Notes: generated by a model not told the origin, from the sequence alone. 64,000 nt of DNA from Alphaproteobacteria bacterium 32-64-14 (GCA_002280725.1 NCEM01000002.1:1-64000); one strand, 5' to 3'; shown: positions 51,219-60,443, counted from the stretch's first letter. A program made the numbers and translations.

Positions 51219-52607
51219 ATGATGACCTCACCGGATGCAACACCCGGCCGGCCGGCCACAGCAACCACGCGCAAGCGGCAGGGACGAGCGCGTGACATCG
51301 GCGTGATCGTCATCGCAGCTGCGGTCGTTCTCGCCATGCTGGCGATCTCGGGGCAGGTGAACTGGCCTGCCGCTTTGATTGGCGTGGTCGCGCTCGGCAC
51401 ATTCACGTTCTTCTGGTTCTTCGGCACGGTCGATCCCGCGCAGGAGACGGGCGAGGACGAGGCCGCCGCCGAGATCGCAGCCAAGCGGGCGAGAGCTGCG
51501 CAGGAGCGGAGCTTCCGCAGCGCGCTCGTCGAAGCGCTGTCCGAGCCGACGATGTACATCGATGCGCAGGGCAAGGTGGAAGCGGCGAACGCCGCGGCCC
51601 GCAAGCAGTTCCGCTTTCTGGGGGCCGATCCGGTGCTGAGTGCGGTGGTGCGCCGGCCCGAATTGCTCGACGCGGTCGCGGCCGTGCGCAAGGGCGAGGG
51701 GCCGCAGCGTTTCGAGTTTGTCGAGCGGGCTGAGACTGATCGTTATTTCTCCTGTGTCGCGGCGCCGCTGGGCGGTGGCGTGCTGGTGAGCATGCACGAT
51801 CTCACCGACATCAAGCGCGCCGAGTTCGCGCGCGTGGATTTCCTTGCCAACGCCAGCCATGAGCTGCGTACGCCGCTGACCTCGCTGTCGGGCTTCATCG
51901 AGACGCTGCGTGGGCCCGCGCGCGATGACCCGGAGGCGCGCGAGCGCTTTCTCGAGATCATGCAGGGGCAGGCCGACCGGATGCGCCGCCTGATCAGCGA
52001 TCTGCTGTCGCTGTCGCGGATCGAGCTGGTCGAGCATCGCCCGCCTGAGGGCGAGGCCGATCTTGCCAGCGTGGTGCGCGAGGTGGTGGAGGCGCTCGAG
52101 CCTGTGGCGGCCGAGCGCGGCGTGAAGGTTGCGGTCACGGGACTGGACAACGCCGTGATGGTGACGGGCGTGCGGGATGAGCTAGCGCAGGTGGTGCAGA
52201 ACCTCGTCGACAACGCCGTGAAGTATTCGGAGACGGGCGGCGTCGTGCTGGTTGATCTGGTGTCGGGCGTGGCGCCGGATGCAGCGTCCGTGCGTGCGGG
52301 TCGGCAGTGGGCCGAGGCGGGGCACATGTCGATCGTGACGTCGCCGGGCGCTGCGCGCGGCCTCAGCGCTGCGTTACGTGTGACCGATTCAGGGCCGGGG
52401 ATCGAGCGGCAATACCTGCCGCGACTGTCCGAGCGTTTCTATCGTGTCGATCCGGGCCGTGGCCTGCGTCCTGGCACGGGGCTGGGCCTCGCCATCGTGA
52501 AGCACGTGGTGCAACGGCATCGCGGCGAATTGCTGGTCGAGAGCGAACCGGGGCGCGGATCGGCCTTTGGCGTCGTGTTGCCGATGGCGAAAGCCACAAA
52601 CACATGA
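51219..52607 (+). CDS. phoR: PhoR-like sensor histidine kinase
   Basis: A 462-residue membrane sensor kinase. Two TM helices (about 27-45 and 50-66) are separated by a very short loop, typical of PhoR, which senses through the Pst transporter. They are followed by a PAS-like region (about 95-190), HisKA with NASHELRTPLTSLSGF (His214) and an HATPase domain (NLVDNAVKYSE, DSGPGIERQYLPRL, GTGLGLAIVKH). It probably phosphorylates PhoB encoded 8.5 kb away. No pst genes are adjacent. The ribosome site is weak. Confidence 0.75.
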   Translation: MMTSPDATPGRPATATTRKRQGRARDIGVIVIAAAVVLAMLAISGQVNWPAALIGVVALGTFTFFWFFGTVDPAQETGEDEAAAEIAAKRARAAQERSFRSALVEALSEPTMYIDAQGKVEAANAAARKQFRFLGADPVLSAVVRRPELLDAVAAVRKGEGPQRFEFVERAETDRYFSCVAAPLGGGVLVSMHDLTDIKRAEFARVDFLANASHELRTPLTSLSGFIETLRGPARDDPEARERFLEIMQGQADRMRRLISDLLSLSRIELVEHRPPEGEADLASVVREVVEALEPVAAERGVKVAVTGLDNAVMVTGVRDELAQVVQNLVDNAVKYSETGGVVLVDLVSGVAPDAASVRAGRQWAEAGHMSIVTSPGAARGLSAALRVTDSGPGIERQYLPRLSERFYRVDPGRGLRPGTGLGLAIVKHVVQRHRGELLVESEPGRGSAFGVVLPMAKATNT

Positions 52608-52635
52608 GCGCCGAGGCTTGATGGCCCCGGCGCTC
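52606..52635. terminator. Possible hairpin at convergent ends
   Basis: The 8-bp arms gagcgccg (52606-52613) and cggcgctc (52628-52635) lie at the phoR stop, facing the end of the TonB receptor gene. No T-tract follows on either strand, so the call is tentative. Confidence 0.4.
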
Positions 52636-52661
52636 GCGGTGGTTCGCAGGTGGAGACGGTC

Positions 52662-54872
52662 CTAGTATTTCAGCGTCAGCGAAGCCGAGTAGTTGGAGCC
52701 CGGCTGCGTGTAGGCGTCGCGGGTGGCCGATGAATTCGCAAGGCCGCGTACATCGCCCCACCACCAGTACTTCTCGTCTGTCACGTTGAAGGCGCCGACG
52801 CGCAGGGCCGCCCAATCCGTGATGTTCCAGTAGGCGGTGATGTCGACGATCGAGAATGACGGCGGACGGAACAGCGTTGCGGCCGACACGTCCTGGACCT
52901 GCTTGCCATCGACGAAGGTCGCGATGACCTGGCCGCCGAAGACGCCGGTGGGATCGTCGAAGGTGACGCCAGCGACGAGCTTGGCCGGATCGACCGAGTC
53001 GAGCGCGGCGTTCGGCGTTCCGCGCACCGTGCCGTCAGCTTGCGAGGCGGCGAAGCGCAGGCCGATGCCGTTGTCCCAACGCGCGTTCAGCTTCGCTTCG
53101 ACGCCGTTGATGCTGACGTCGGTGAAGTTGACATACTGGTAGATGAACGGGTTCACCGACGTGCCGCCGCCCGAGACGACCTGCTGCGAGATGAAGTCCT
53201 TGTAGTCGGCGACGAAGCCGACGACTTCGCCCGCCCACGTCGCGCCGCCGAGATCGATGTTGCGGAGGCGGATGCCTAGCTCGGTCGAGTCGCTCGATTC
53301 CGGTTTCAGGTTCGGGTTCGGCAGCGAGGTGTAGCCGAAGGCGAGGTTGGAGAACGCGTTGTTCACCTGGCTCGGCTCCGGGGCCTTGTAGCCGGCCGAG
53401 TAGTTGAAGAACGCGCCCAGCCAGTCGACCGGCTGCGCCACGACGCCGAATTTCGGCGATAAGCGGCTGCCATCGGACGGTGCGGTGGGAACGGTCGTCG
53501 GATAGAGCGGGTCGGGCTTCGGCGTCAGCTCGTAGGCGTCATAGCGCAGCGCCGGGTAGAGCGTCAGCGTGCCATCGAGCAGGCTGATCTGGTCCTGCAC
53601 GAAGGCGCCGGTGAGCGTGTATTCGGTCAGCGGGAAGGCGCGCGTCGGGAACACGTCGGGCGGCGTCGGCACGGTGCCTGAACGGATGCCGTCCTGCTCG
53701 GTTTCGGAGTAGTCGGCGCCGGTCAGCAGGCGGTGGGAGGCAAAGCCGGTGTCGAACGCGAGTTCGAGCTGGCCGTTGGCGCCCCAGACCTGGTTGTCGA
53801 AATAGTTGTCGCGCGTGCGGTCGACGGCGGGGGTGCGATCCTCGAAGGTGAACTGGCGGGTGTTCGAGTCCTGCGTGTAGACGGCCCATTTGGCCGAGCG
53901 GAACAGGCCTTCGCCTAGGTCCATCTCGTGGTCGAAGCTGATGCGCGTGCGGTCCGAGGTATCTTCGGCCAGTATCTGTAGCACGGTGGCCGAGCGGCCC
54001 GAGAGAACGTCCGAAGATGCAGTTGATTCCACTGCGTCGTAGGTCAGGCGGAAGCGATGCATGCCCGGCGCCCAGACCAGCTTGGCGAGGTAGGCGTCGG
54101 ATTCGAAGTCGGTCGGGTTCGGCGCGGTGCGCGCGGAGGTCGAGGAGAAGTTCGTGCCGAGGTTTTCCTGTTCGCTGGCGTCGCGGCGCGTGTAGGCGAG
54201 CATGGCGGAGAAGTCGCCTGCCTTCGTGGCGGCGATCAGCGAGTTCGCGACGCTTTCATCGGCGGACGAATAGGCCGAGCGGGCGCGGATGCCGAAATTG
54301 CGGCCGTCCTGCACGAGGCTGTCCGGGTCGCGCGTGATGAAACTGACGGCGCCGGCAACGCCATCCGATCCGTACATCGCGGAAGCCGGGCCGCGGATGA
54401 TCTCGACCGATTGCAGCAAGTCGAGATCGACATAGTCGCCGCGTCCGTTGACCGTCGGGCCGAAGGCGTAGCTGTCGGGCACGCGGATGCCGTCCGTCTG
54501 GATCAGCACGCGGTTGCCTTCGAGGCCGCGGATGTTGAAGCCGGCGTTGCGGTCGCGACCTGTGGCGCCGAGTGCTGCGCCGAAACGGGCAGGCGAGTTG
54601 CGGACGGAGACGCCCGGCTCGAAGCGCATCAGATCCTTGATGTCGGTGACGAGTTCGTCCTCGATTCGCTCATCCGTGATCACCGAGACCGTGGCGGGGA
54701 CTTCGTCGACCGCCTGCTCGATGCGGGTCGCTGTGACGGTGACCTGGTCGCGTCCATTCTCCTCGATCGTCTCGTCCGCCGGCGCAGGCGCGGACTGGGC
54801 GAGGGCGGGGGAGGCGATCAGGGCCAGCGCCGCGGTCGAAATCATCGTGCCGGCCATCAGTCGGATACGCAT
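52662..54872 (-). CDS. TonB-dependent receptor, hemoglobin/heme family
   Basis: A 736-residue outer-membrane receptor. Its signal peptide ends near residue 25 (SPALA-Q). The TonB box-like DQVTVTATRIEQ, a plug with ITDERIEDELVTDIKDLMRFEPGV and NIRGLEGNRVLIQTDGIRV, and a 22-strand-type barrel follow the pattern of TonB receptors for hemoglobin, transferrin or lactoferrin. The last residues YSASLTLKY fit a barrel end. The start MRIRLMAG has AAGGA upstream. An 8-3-8 palindrome 22 bp upstream resembles a Fur site. A DUF4198 gene precedes it. Confidence 0.85.
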   Translation of the reverse strand: MRIRLMAGTMISTAALALIASPALAQSAPAPADETIEENGRDQVTVTATRIEQAVDEVPATVSVITDERIEDELVTDIKDLMRFEPGVSVRNSPARFGAALGATGRDRNAGFNIRGLEGNRVLIQTDGIRVPDSYAFGPTVNGRGDYVDLDLLQSVEIIRGPASAMYGSDGVAGAVSFITRDPDSLVQDGRNFGIRARSAYSSADESVANSLIAATKAGDFSAMLAYTRRDASEQENLGTNFSSTSARTAPNPTDFESDAYLAKLVWAPGMHRFRLTYDAVESTASSDVLSGRSATVLQILAEDTSDRTRISFDHEMDLGEGLFRSAKWAVYTQDSNTRQFTFEDRTPAVDRTRDNYFDNQVWGANGQLELAFDTGFASHRLLTGADYSETEQDGIRSGTVPTPPDVFPTRAFPLTEYTLTGAFVQDQISLLDGTLTLYPALRYDAYELTPKPDPLYPTTVPTAPSDGSRLSPKFGVVAQPVDWLGAFFNYSAGYKAPEPSQVNNAFSNLAFGYTSLPNPNLKPESSDSTELGIRLRNIDLGGATWAGEVVGFVADYKDFISQQVVSGGGTSVNPFIYQYVNFTDVSINGVEAKLNARWDNGIGLRFAASQADGTVRGTPNAALDSVDPAKLVAGVTFDDPTGVFGGQVIATFVDGKQVQDVSAATLFRPPSFSIVDITAYWNITDWAALRVGAFNVTDEKYWWWGDVRGLANSSATRDAYTQPGSNYSASLTLKY

Positions 54873-54893
54873 CGTCGTGGGTCCTTGTGTAGA

Positions 54894-54912
54894 GCGAATG
54901 CGTTGCATTCGC
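54894..54912. promoter_or_regulatory. Palindrome upstream of TonB receptor (Fur/Irr-like)
   Basis: gcgaatgcgttgcattcgc is a perfect inverted repeat of 8 bp with a 3-nt centre. It lies 22 bp upstream of the receptor start on the minus strand. The half-site tgcgaat resembles the tgcaaat half-sites of the Fur-like boxes at 55857-55910. Overlap with a longer in-frame ATG at 54914 argues that the receptor starts at 54872. Confidence 0.7.
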
Positions 54913-55000
54913 ATAAAAAAACTGGGCCGTGCCTGTCTGTCGCCGAAGTCGTTTTGCGAGGGGCGGGGCGTGCAGCCCCGTGCCCTCCGGCGGGTTTGGG

Positions 55001-55810
55001 TTAGGGCTGAACCTCGAGGGTGAGCGAGGTGGTGTAGCTGCGCACCGGCGTTGCAGCGCCCACGGGCGCATCAGCCGAGAGGCGCGTCCAGATCAGGTAG
55101 ACGCCCGGCTTGTCGAACGTGACCTTAACGCTGCCATCGGCGGCGGACGTCAACTCTTTCCGGTAGGCGGGTTCTTCATAGGCGCCGCCTTCGCGCCAGA
55201 TCTCGACGCGCTGGTTCGCCACCGGCTTGCCGTTGAGCAGCACGTGAAACTCAAAGCCCTTGTCGAGATAGACATCGTTCGGATGCGTGGCGGGCTTCAG
55301 CTGCAGCGCGCCGATCACGGCATCGACAGGCGCTTTCGTGGGCGCGCCGCGCGTGACGTAGACGTCGGCGACGGTTGCCGTCTGGCTCTGGCGCGTCTGT
55401 GCGCCAGCGGGAATCTCGCGGTCAGGGGCAAACGGCTGCCACACGCCATCAATGAGAATCTGCGGACCGACGCGGCCGAGACGCTCGCCCGTCGAGAGGC
55501 GATAGGTGCCTGGCGCCTTGGTCGCCGCTTCGAGGATCGTGACCTGCGTGAAGGGCTGCACCGTGTTGAACTTCGCGGGCTGGCCATCGGGGCCGATGAC
55601 GGTCCACGCTTCGGACTTCACGGCGATGCTGGGGTTCGGGAAGTCTTCGGTGAAGGAGGATTGCGCCGTCACGATGTCGGCGTTGGCCGTCGTGAAGAAG
55701 TTGGGCTTGAGGTAGGACGTATCCGCGCCGGCGGGGACGCTCGCCGCGAGCGCAGCCAGGACGAGGGCGGCGGTGGCGCATCCCCATGTCACGGCTGGGC
55801 GGATCGGCAT
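55001..55810 (-). CDS. DUF4198 family periplasmic protein
   Basis: A 269-residue secreted protein with a signal peptide (residues about 1-30) and a DUF4198-type beta-rich domain that includes ITVLEAATKAPGTYRLS-like text and a C-terminal Ig-like segment (VTFDKPGVYLIWTRLS). DUF4198 proteins are often found with TonB receptors for metals, consistent with a role in metal handling. The start MPIRPAVTWG has GAGGGG 8 nt upstream. It is divergent from the CbiX-like gene, with two Fur-like boxes between them. Confidence 0.8.
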   Translation of the reverse strand: MPIRPAVTWGCATAALVLAALAASVPAGADTSYLKPNFFTTANADIVTAQSSFTEDFPNPSIAVKSEAWTVIGPDGQPAKFNTVQPFTQVTILEAATKAPGTYRLSTGERLGRVGPQILIDGVWQPFAPDREIPAGAQTRQSQTATVADVYVTRGAPTKAPVDAVIGALQLKPATHPNDVYLDKGFEFHVLLNGKPVANQRVEIWREGGAYEEPAYRKELTSAADGSVKVTFDKPGVYLIWTRLSADAPVGAATPVRSYTTSLTLEVQP

Positions 55811-55856
55811 TTTTCGTCCCCTCATGAGTGTAGGTCGATGTCAGTTTCGTAGACCA

Positions 55857-55876
55857 ACTGCAAATAACTCGCAAGT
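55857..55876. promoter_or_regulatory. Fur-like box 1
   Basis: The core tgcaaataactcgca (55859-55873) fits a 7-1-7 palindrome of the Fur type (TG..AAT-N-A.T..CA). It is flanked by act and agt, which extend the symmetry. It lies in the divergent promoter region of the DUF4198 and CbiX-like genes. Confidence 0.7.
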
Positions 55877-55889
55877 GCACAAAAGGCGC

Positions 55890-55910
55890 ACTTGAAAGTC
55901 ATTTGCAAGT
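55890..55910. promoter_or_regulatory. Fur-like box 2
   Basis: acttgaaagtcatttgcaagt is a 21-bp palindrome with two mismatched pairs. Its core tgaaagtcatttgca (55893-55907) fits the Fur 7-1-7 pattern. Its centre is 34 bp from that of box 1, so both divergent genes could be controlled from this region. Confidence 0.7.
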
Positions 55911-55972
55911 GACGTAGCCGAAAAGCCCCCGGTTGGATTCGCCCGGGAGCCAGTGATTGGGGAGATTCTGAC

Positions 55973-56929
55973 ATGATGCTGACCCGCCGGACCTCGCTGT
56001 TCGCCCTCGCCGGCGCCGGCGTCCTCACCGCCACCTGTGGTCTTGCGCTTGCGCAGCCGCACGACGCCAGCGTCGGCGTGCTGGTCATGGCGCACGGCGG
56101 AGGGGCCACGTGGAATGCCGAGGTGGAGGCGATGCTCGCGCCGCTGGCCAGGGATTATCCGCTCGAACTCGCGTTCGGCATGGCCGAGGCCGCCAGCCTG
56201 CAGGCCGGCGTTGCGAAGCTTGAGGCCAGGGGCGTCAAGAAGATCACCGTCGTGCGTCTCTTCGTCAGTGGCGAAAGCTTCTACGAGCGTACAGAACAGA
56301 TTCTTGGCCTTGCCGCCGGCGCAGAGCCCAAGCCGGCTGCGCCAGCGGGACATGGCGATCATGCCGCGCATGGCGCTGGCCAGGGCGGCGGCGGGCACGA
56401 CATGGCGTTGTGGCGCATTGAAACGAAGTCGAGCTTCGCGCTCAGCCAGCAGGGTCTGGCCGAGGCGCCTGAAATGGGCGCCGTGCTGGTCGAGCGGGTG
56501 CGCGCGCTCAGCAAGGACCCGGCGAAGGAAAGCATTCTCGTGATCGCACATGGTCCCGGCGACGATGCCGAGGATCAGCGTTGGCTACACATGATCGATC
56601 AACGCGCAGAAGCCGTGCGGAACGCAGCGCCCTTCCGGCACGTGCAGGCCGAAACGCTGCGCGAGGACTGGCCCGAAAAGCGTGTCGTGTCGGAAGCGCG
56701 CATCCGCGCCTACGTCGAAGCGGCCGCCAAGGATGGCAATCGTGTGATTGTGATTCCCTATCGCGTCGCGGGCTTCGGGCCGTATGCGGGCGTGCTCGAG
56801 GATCTGGAGTATGTCGCGGACTCAAAGGGCCTGCTGCCGAGCGCGGAGGTCGAGCACTGGGTTCGCCGGCAGGTCAAGGAACTGGCGGCAGGCACATTCC
56901 GCGCGCCGCTGACCGCGCACGCGCACTGA
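55973..56929 (+). CDS. Exported CbiX-like chelatase homologue
   Basis: A 318-residue protein with two CbiX-type half-domains. Each carries the metal-site His of an AHG motif: His41 in LVMAHGGG and His193 in LVIAHGPG. A His-rich linker (HGDHAAHGAGQGGGGHD, residues about 127-143) lies between them. The N-terminus TRRTSLFALAGAG looks like a Tat signal with an -ALA-Q cut. CbiX/SirB enzymes normally put Co or Fe into sirohydrochlorin in the cytoplasm, so an exported version is unusual and may handle heme iron or metal. The ribosome site is ggggag. Confidence 0.8.
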   Translation: MMLTRRTSLFALAGAGVLTATCGLALAQPHDASVGVLVMAHGGGATWNAEVEAMLAPLARDYPLELAFGMAEAASLQAGVAKLEARGVKKITVVRLFVSGESFYERTEQILGLAAGAEPKPAAPAGHGDHAAHGAGQGGGGHDMALWRIETKSSFALSQQGLAEAPEMGAVLVERVRALSKDPAKESILVIAHGPGDDAEDQRWLHMIDQRAEAVRNAAPFRHVQAETLREDWPEKRVVSEARIRAYVEAAAKDGNRVIVIPYRVAGFGPYAGVLEDLEYVADSKGLLPSAEVEHWVRRQVKELAAGTFRAPLTAHAH

Positions 56930-56948
56930 CCGTACCAAAGGTATCGAC

Positions 56949-58034
56949 ATGAATCTCGCAACGTCGTCACACACACTCCTGAAACGCGCCGCGATGGCCG
57001 GCGTCGCCCTCAGCGCCGCCTTCATGGCGTTCGGCTGCGTGTCGACCGGCGGCGCAACGGGCCAGCCGGCGGTTGTGCCGGCTGCGGCTGAAGCGGCCAC
57101 CTTCGAGCAGGATCGCAAGGCGATCATGGCGATGGCGGGCGATTATCGCGTGCGCTTCGACTTCAACGAGACCGTCTCGTTTCTGAAGGACTACAAGGTC
57201 ACCGAGCCGAGCCGTTCGGGCGGCTATGAGGTCGTGCGCGTGATCGAGGACAGCGGCAATTTCATCAGCCTGCAGCACATCCTGGTCATCGAGGCGGGCG
57301 AAGAGAAATTCCCGATCAAGCATTGGCGCCAGGACTGGCGTTACGAGCCGGACAGCGTGCTGATCTTCATCGGCGGCAATGCGTGGGAGAACCGCGTCAT
57401 CCCCGCCGCCGAGGCCAAGGGCAAGTGGTCGCAGACCGTCTATCAGGTTGAAGACTCGCCGCGTTATGGCGCGCTGGGCGCGTGGGATCATTCCAACGGG
57501 ATTTCCGCGTGGACGCCGCCCGCCGAATTGCGCCCGCTGCCGCGCCGCGAATCCACGACGCGCGACGACTATTACGGCGTGCTCGCCATGAACCGCCACG
57601 CGATCACGTGGGATGGCTGGGTGCACGAACAGGACAACTCCAAGATCGCGCTGATCGATGGCGAGCAGCGCATCATCGCGCGCGAGCAGGGTGTGAACAC
57701 CTATCGCCACTACGCCGACTTCGACGAGAATGTCGCGCTCGACTACTGGAACGCGACGAAGGATTTCTGGGCTGCGGTGCGCGTCGAGTGGTCGACATTC
57801 GAGACGCCGGGCACGAGCTTCGGGCTTACAGTGAAGGGCGAGCCGGAGCCGATCTATACGCCGCTTCTCGAACTCGCGGACAATATCCAGGCGGGCACGA
57901 CGACGACAGATGCGGCCATCGTTGAGGCTCGCAAGGTGATTGCGCAATTCACGACGCGCGATGTTGAGCCGCTGGCGCAGCGCATCGCGAAGGCCCCGGA
58001 TGCCGCAGCCAAGACGGCGTCGGCGGCGCACTAG
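56949..58034 (+). CDS. DUF6607 family lipoprotein
   Basis: A 361-residue protein with a lipobox (MAFGC, Cys near residue 33). The mature part contains a conserved MAGDYRVRFDFNETV block, KHWRQDWRYEPDSVLIF, and GVNTYRHYADFDENVALDYWNATKDFW, a pattern of DUF6607 proteins found near TonB receptors in Caulobacterales and relatives. The function is not known. It follows the CbiX-like gene by 19 bp and is probably cotranscribed. Confidence 0.8.
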   Translation: MNLATSSHTLLKRAAMAGVALSAAFMAFGCVSTGGATGQPAVVPAAAEAATFEQDRKAIMAMAGDYRVRFDFNETVSFLKDYKVTEPSRSGGYEVVRVIEDSGNFISLQHILVIEAGEEKFPIKHWRQDWRYEPDSVLIFIGGNAWENRVIPAAEAKGKWSQTVYQVEDSPRYGALGAWDHSNGISAWTPPAELRPLPRRESTTRDDYYGVLAMNRHAITWDGWVHEQDNSKIALIDGEQRIIAREQGVNTYRHYADFDENVALDYWNATKDFWAAVRVEWSTFETPGTSFGLTVKGEPEPIYTPLLELADNIQAGTTTTDAAIVEARKVIAQFTTRDVEPLAQRIAKAPDAAAKTASAAH

Positions 58035-58050
58035 GGGCTGGCTGTCCAGC

Positions 58051-59223
58051 CTAGAGCAGGTGTTGTTCAGCCTCGTCGCGGTGTTTCTTCAGGTATTTCA
58101 TGAAGGGCGTGCCGCCGGTGCCGATGTCGGTGTCGTTGCCGGCTGAGTCCTTGCCTTGCTTGTTGATGTAGCTCGCGGCGTATTCGAGGTGGCGCGTGCG
58201 GAAGCGGGCGAGGCTGCGGATATTGGTGTTGTAGATCTCGCGCAGGTTGGCGTTGCCGGACGCCTGCACGAAGGCGCGCAGGTTCGATAGCGCACGCACC
58301 TTGTCGACGAAGGTGCGGTGCGCGGGCGGGCGATAGATGTGCAGCTCGTCGAGGAAGGTGCGCAGCGGATCGGCGGCGTGGCCGACGCCCAGCAGCGCAT
58401 CCATCGAGGGCACGATGGTCGATTGCGATCCAGTCTGGCCGCGGAAGGCCTGTGGCTTGCCGCCGGTTTCGGCGACGCCCTCGTAGATCAGCCCATCGCC
58501 CAGCGCCGGGTTGTCCTTCCAGCCGTGGATGTAGGGGCGGACGCGGTGGAAGTAGACATACGGATCGCAACGCTCGGGCATGCGATCGAAGATGGCGTTC
58601 ACATCGTCCCAGCCCTGGTTGATCAGCGCGAGGCTGGCCTCGACAGCGGCGGCGTCGCCGTTTTTCACAGCCTCCAGCACGCGCGGAATTTCCGCGAGCA
58701 TCGCGCCCGCGCGCGCTTCGATGGCGACGTGGACGAGCACGAACCAGGCTTCATCCTGTCCGGCGAGGAAGTTCTGGATCATCCAGATATTGTCGAGACT
58801 GATCGGGCCTGAGCGATCCAGCCGATCCCAATTGTCGAGCACGTAGGCCGAGTAGGGCAGCAGGGGTTGCTGGCCGAGGCGTTTGGCGAGCGCCCACATC
58901 GGCACGGCGAGCGGCGAGGGGAGGGACGCCGGCGCTTCAGCCTCGCCCCACACATAGGCCTGCACCATGAAGGAATAGCGGACCATGGCGGTGCGGAGCT
59001 GGGCATCGCTCGCCTCGGCGCAGAACGTCTTGAGGTCGAGCACAGGCAGGTCCGACAGGTGGCGGCGGATGCGGCCGGTGAGCAGCGTGCGGGGCAGGTC
59101 GCGGGCGGCTTCTTCCGGGGCGGCGAGGTCGGACGGCAGGGTCACGTCCGCCGCGTTGTAGGAGCAAAGAAAGCCCCTTTGCGACGTCATATCGTGGTCG
59201 GAAAGGCTCAGAAGTCCGGTCAT
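58051..59223 (-). CDS. Indoleamine 2,3-dioxygenase family protein
   Basis: A 390-residue heme dioxygenase of the IDO type, which opens the indole ring of tryptophan to N-formylkynurenine. The proximal heme His is His345 in RTRHLEYAASYI, close to the position in human IDO1. The glycine-rich GTGGTPFMKYLK loop and FRGQTGSQSTIVPSMD complete the family pattern. Start MTGLLSLSDHD has AGGGA upstream. No kynurenine-pathway gene is adjacent. Confidence 0.88.
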   Translation of the reverse strand: MTGLLSLSDHDMTSQRGFLCSYNAADVTLPSDLAAPEEAARDLPRTLLTGRIRRHLSDLPVLDLKTFCAEASDAQLRTAMVRYSFMVQAYVWGEAEAPASLPSPLAVPMWALAKRLGQQPLLPYSAYVLDNWDRLDRSGPISLDNIWMIQNFLAGQDEAWFVLVHVAIEARAGAMLAEIPRVLEAVKNGDAAAVEASLALINQGWDDVNAIFDRMPERCDPYVYFHRVRPYIHGWKDNPALGDGLIYEGVAETGGKPQAFRGQTGSQSTIVPSMDALLGVGHAADPLRTFLDELHIYRPPAHRTFVDKVRALSNLRAFVQASGNANLREIYNTNIRSLARFRTRHLEYAASYINKQGKDSAGNDTDIGTGGTPFMKYLKKHRDEAEQHLL

Positions 59224-59548
59224 TTCGTGATTCCCTGCCAAAAGCCCGGCTGAACGGGCAGAAACCACGCCGCCTGCGGGGTGTAAATCCGCGCCCGCCC
59301 GCGTGCCCAAGCGTCAATCCGGGCTTTTTCCACAGGTCACATGCCTGGATTTCACCCTGCCGATCATGTCGCGGGTGACCTGGAACCCGGTTTCGCAGGA
59401 CTGTCACAAATTGCCCCTACATGACGGGGACGCAAAGGCGGCTGGGTCTGATGTTCCAAAGCATGATCACTGAAACGCGCGCCGCACAGGGCGCCGCGGG
59501 ATTCAGCGATTTGGGATGTCGGGACTGTCGCGTCCAACGGAGCGGGAG
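59224..59548. other. Divergent region between IDO-like gene and pstB
   Basis: This 325-bp stretch carries no gene. A ctgtcac word at 59401-59407 matches one half of a Pho box, but a second copy 11 bp downstream (tgcccct) is poor. It must contain the promoters for the IDO-like gene and for pstB-phoU-phoB. Confidence 0.4.
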
Positions 59549-60385
59549 ATGAGCCGGATGGACCCGATGCCGCCTCTCCGCGCGGACACGCTGACGGCCA
59601 CGCGCCCGGCTGCTGCCGCTCCCAAGGTGACAACCAAGATCAAGGCCGATGCCGTTTCGGTTTTCTACGGCGAGAAGCAGGCGCTGTTCGATGTCTCGCT
59701 CGACATGCCCGAGAAGTCGGTCACCGCGCTGATCGGACCTTCGGGCTGCGGCAAGTCCACCTTCCTGCGGTCGATCAACCGCATGAACGACACGATCCCG
59801 AGCTGCCGCGTGACCGGCCGGATCGAGATCGACGGGCAGGACGTCAACGACAAGGCGATCGACCCGGTGCTGCTGCGTGCGCAGGTCGGCATGGTGTTCC
59901 AGAAGGCCAACCCCTTTCCGAAATCGATCTTCGAGAACGTCGCCTATGGCGTGCGCCTGCATGGCCTTGCCAGCTCGCGCGACCAGATGCGCGAGATCGT
60001 CGAGGCCTCGCTGCGCAAGGCGGGCCTGTGGGACGAGGTGAAGGACCGGCTCAATGCGTCCGGCGCTGGCCTCTCCGGCGGCCAGCAGCAGCGTCTGGTG
60101 ATCGCCCGCGCGATCGCCGTGAACCCCGAAATCATCCTGATGGACGAGCCGTGCTCGGCTCTTGACCCCATCGCCACGGCCAAGGTCGAGGAACTGATCG
60201 ACGAGCTGAAGGCCAATTACTGCATCGTCATCGTCACGCACTCGATGGCCCAGGCGGCCCGCGTGTCGCAGCAGACGGCGTTCTTCCACATGGGCCAGTT
60301 GATCGAGACCGGACCGACCGAGGCCATCTTCACCAATCCCAGGAACTCGCGCACGCAGGACTACATCACAGGTCGTTTCGGCTAA
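59549..60385 (+). CDS. pstB: Phosphate ABC transporter ATP-binding protein
   Basis: A 278-residue ABC ATPase of the phosphate importer. Walker A is GPSGCGKST near residue 63, the signature is LSGGQQQR, and Walker B is [13 protein letters not shown]. The [12 protein letters not shown] helical region is typical of PstB. Start MSRMDPMPP has gggag upstream; the open frame extends 11 codons earlier. PhoU follows 58 bp later. PstS, PstC and PstA genes are not in the window, so the transporter partners lie elsewhere. Confidence 0.95.
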   Translation: MSRMDPMPPLRADTLTATRPAAAAPKVTTKIKADAVSVFYGEKQALFDVSLDMPEKSVTALIGPSGCGKSTFLRSINRMNDTIPSCRVTGRIEIDGQDVNDKAIDPVLLRAQVGMVFQKANPFPKSIFENVAYGVRLHGLASSRDQMREIVEASLRKAGLWDEVKDRLNASGAGLSGGQQQRLVIARAIAVNPEIILMDEPCSALDPIATAKVEELIDELKANYCIVIVTHSMAQAARVSQQTAFFHMGQLIETGPTEAIFTNPRNSRTQDYITGRFG

Positions 60386-60443
60386 GACTGGTCGCTTCGG
60401 ATAAGGTCCGAAAGGCTGTAGGGTGCGCCGAGGAGGCAAGGAC

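Noticed and set aside
59401..59426. Pho box before pstB
   Set aside because: The first half ctgtcac is good but the second half 11 bp later is poor, so I do not list it as a site.
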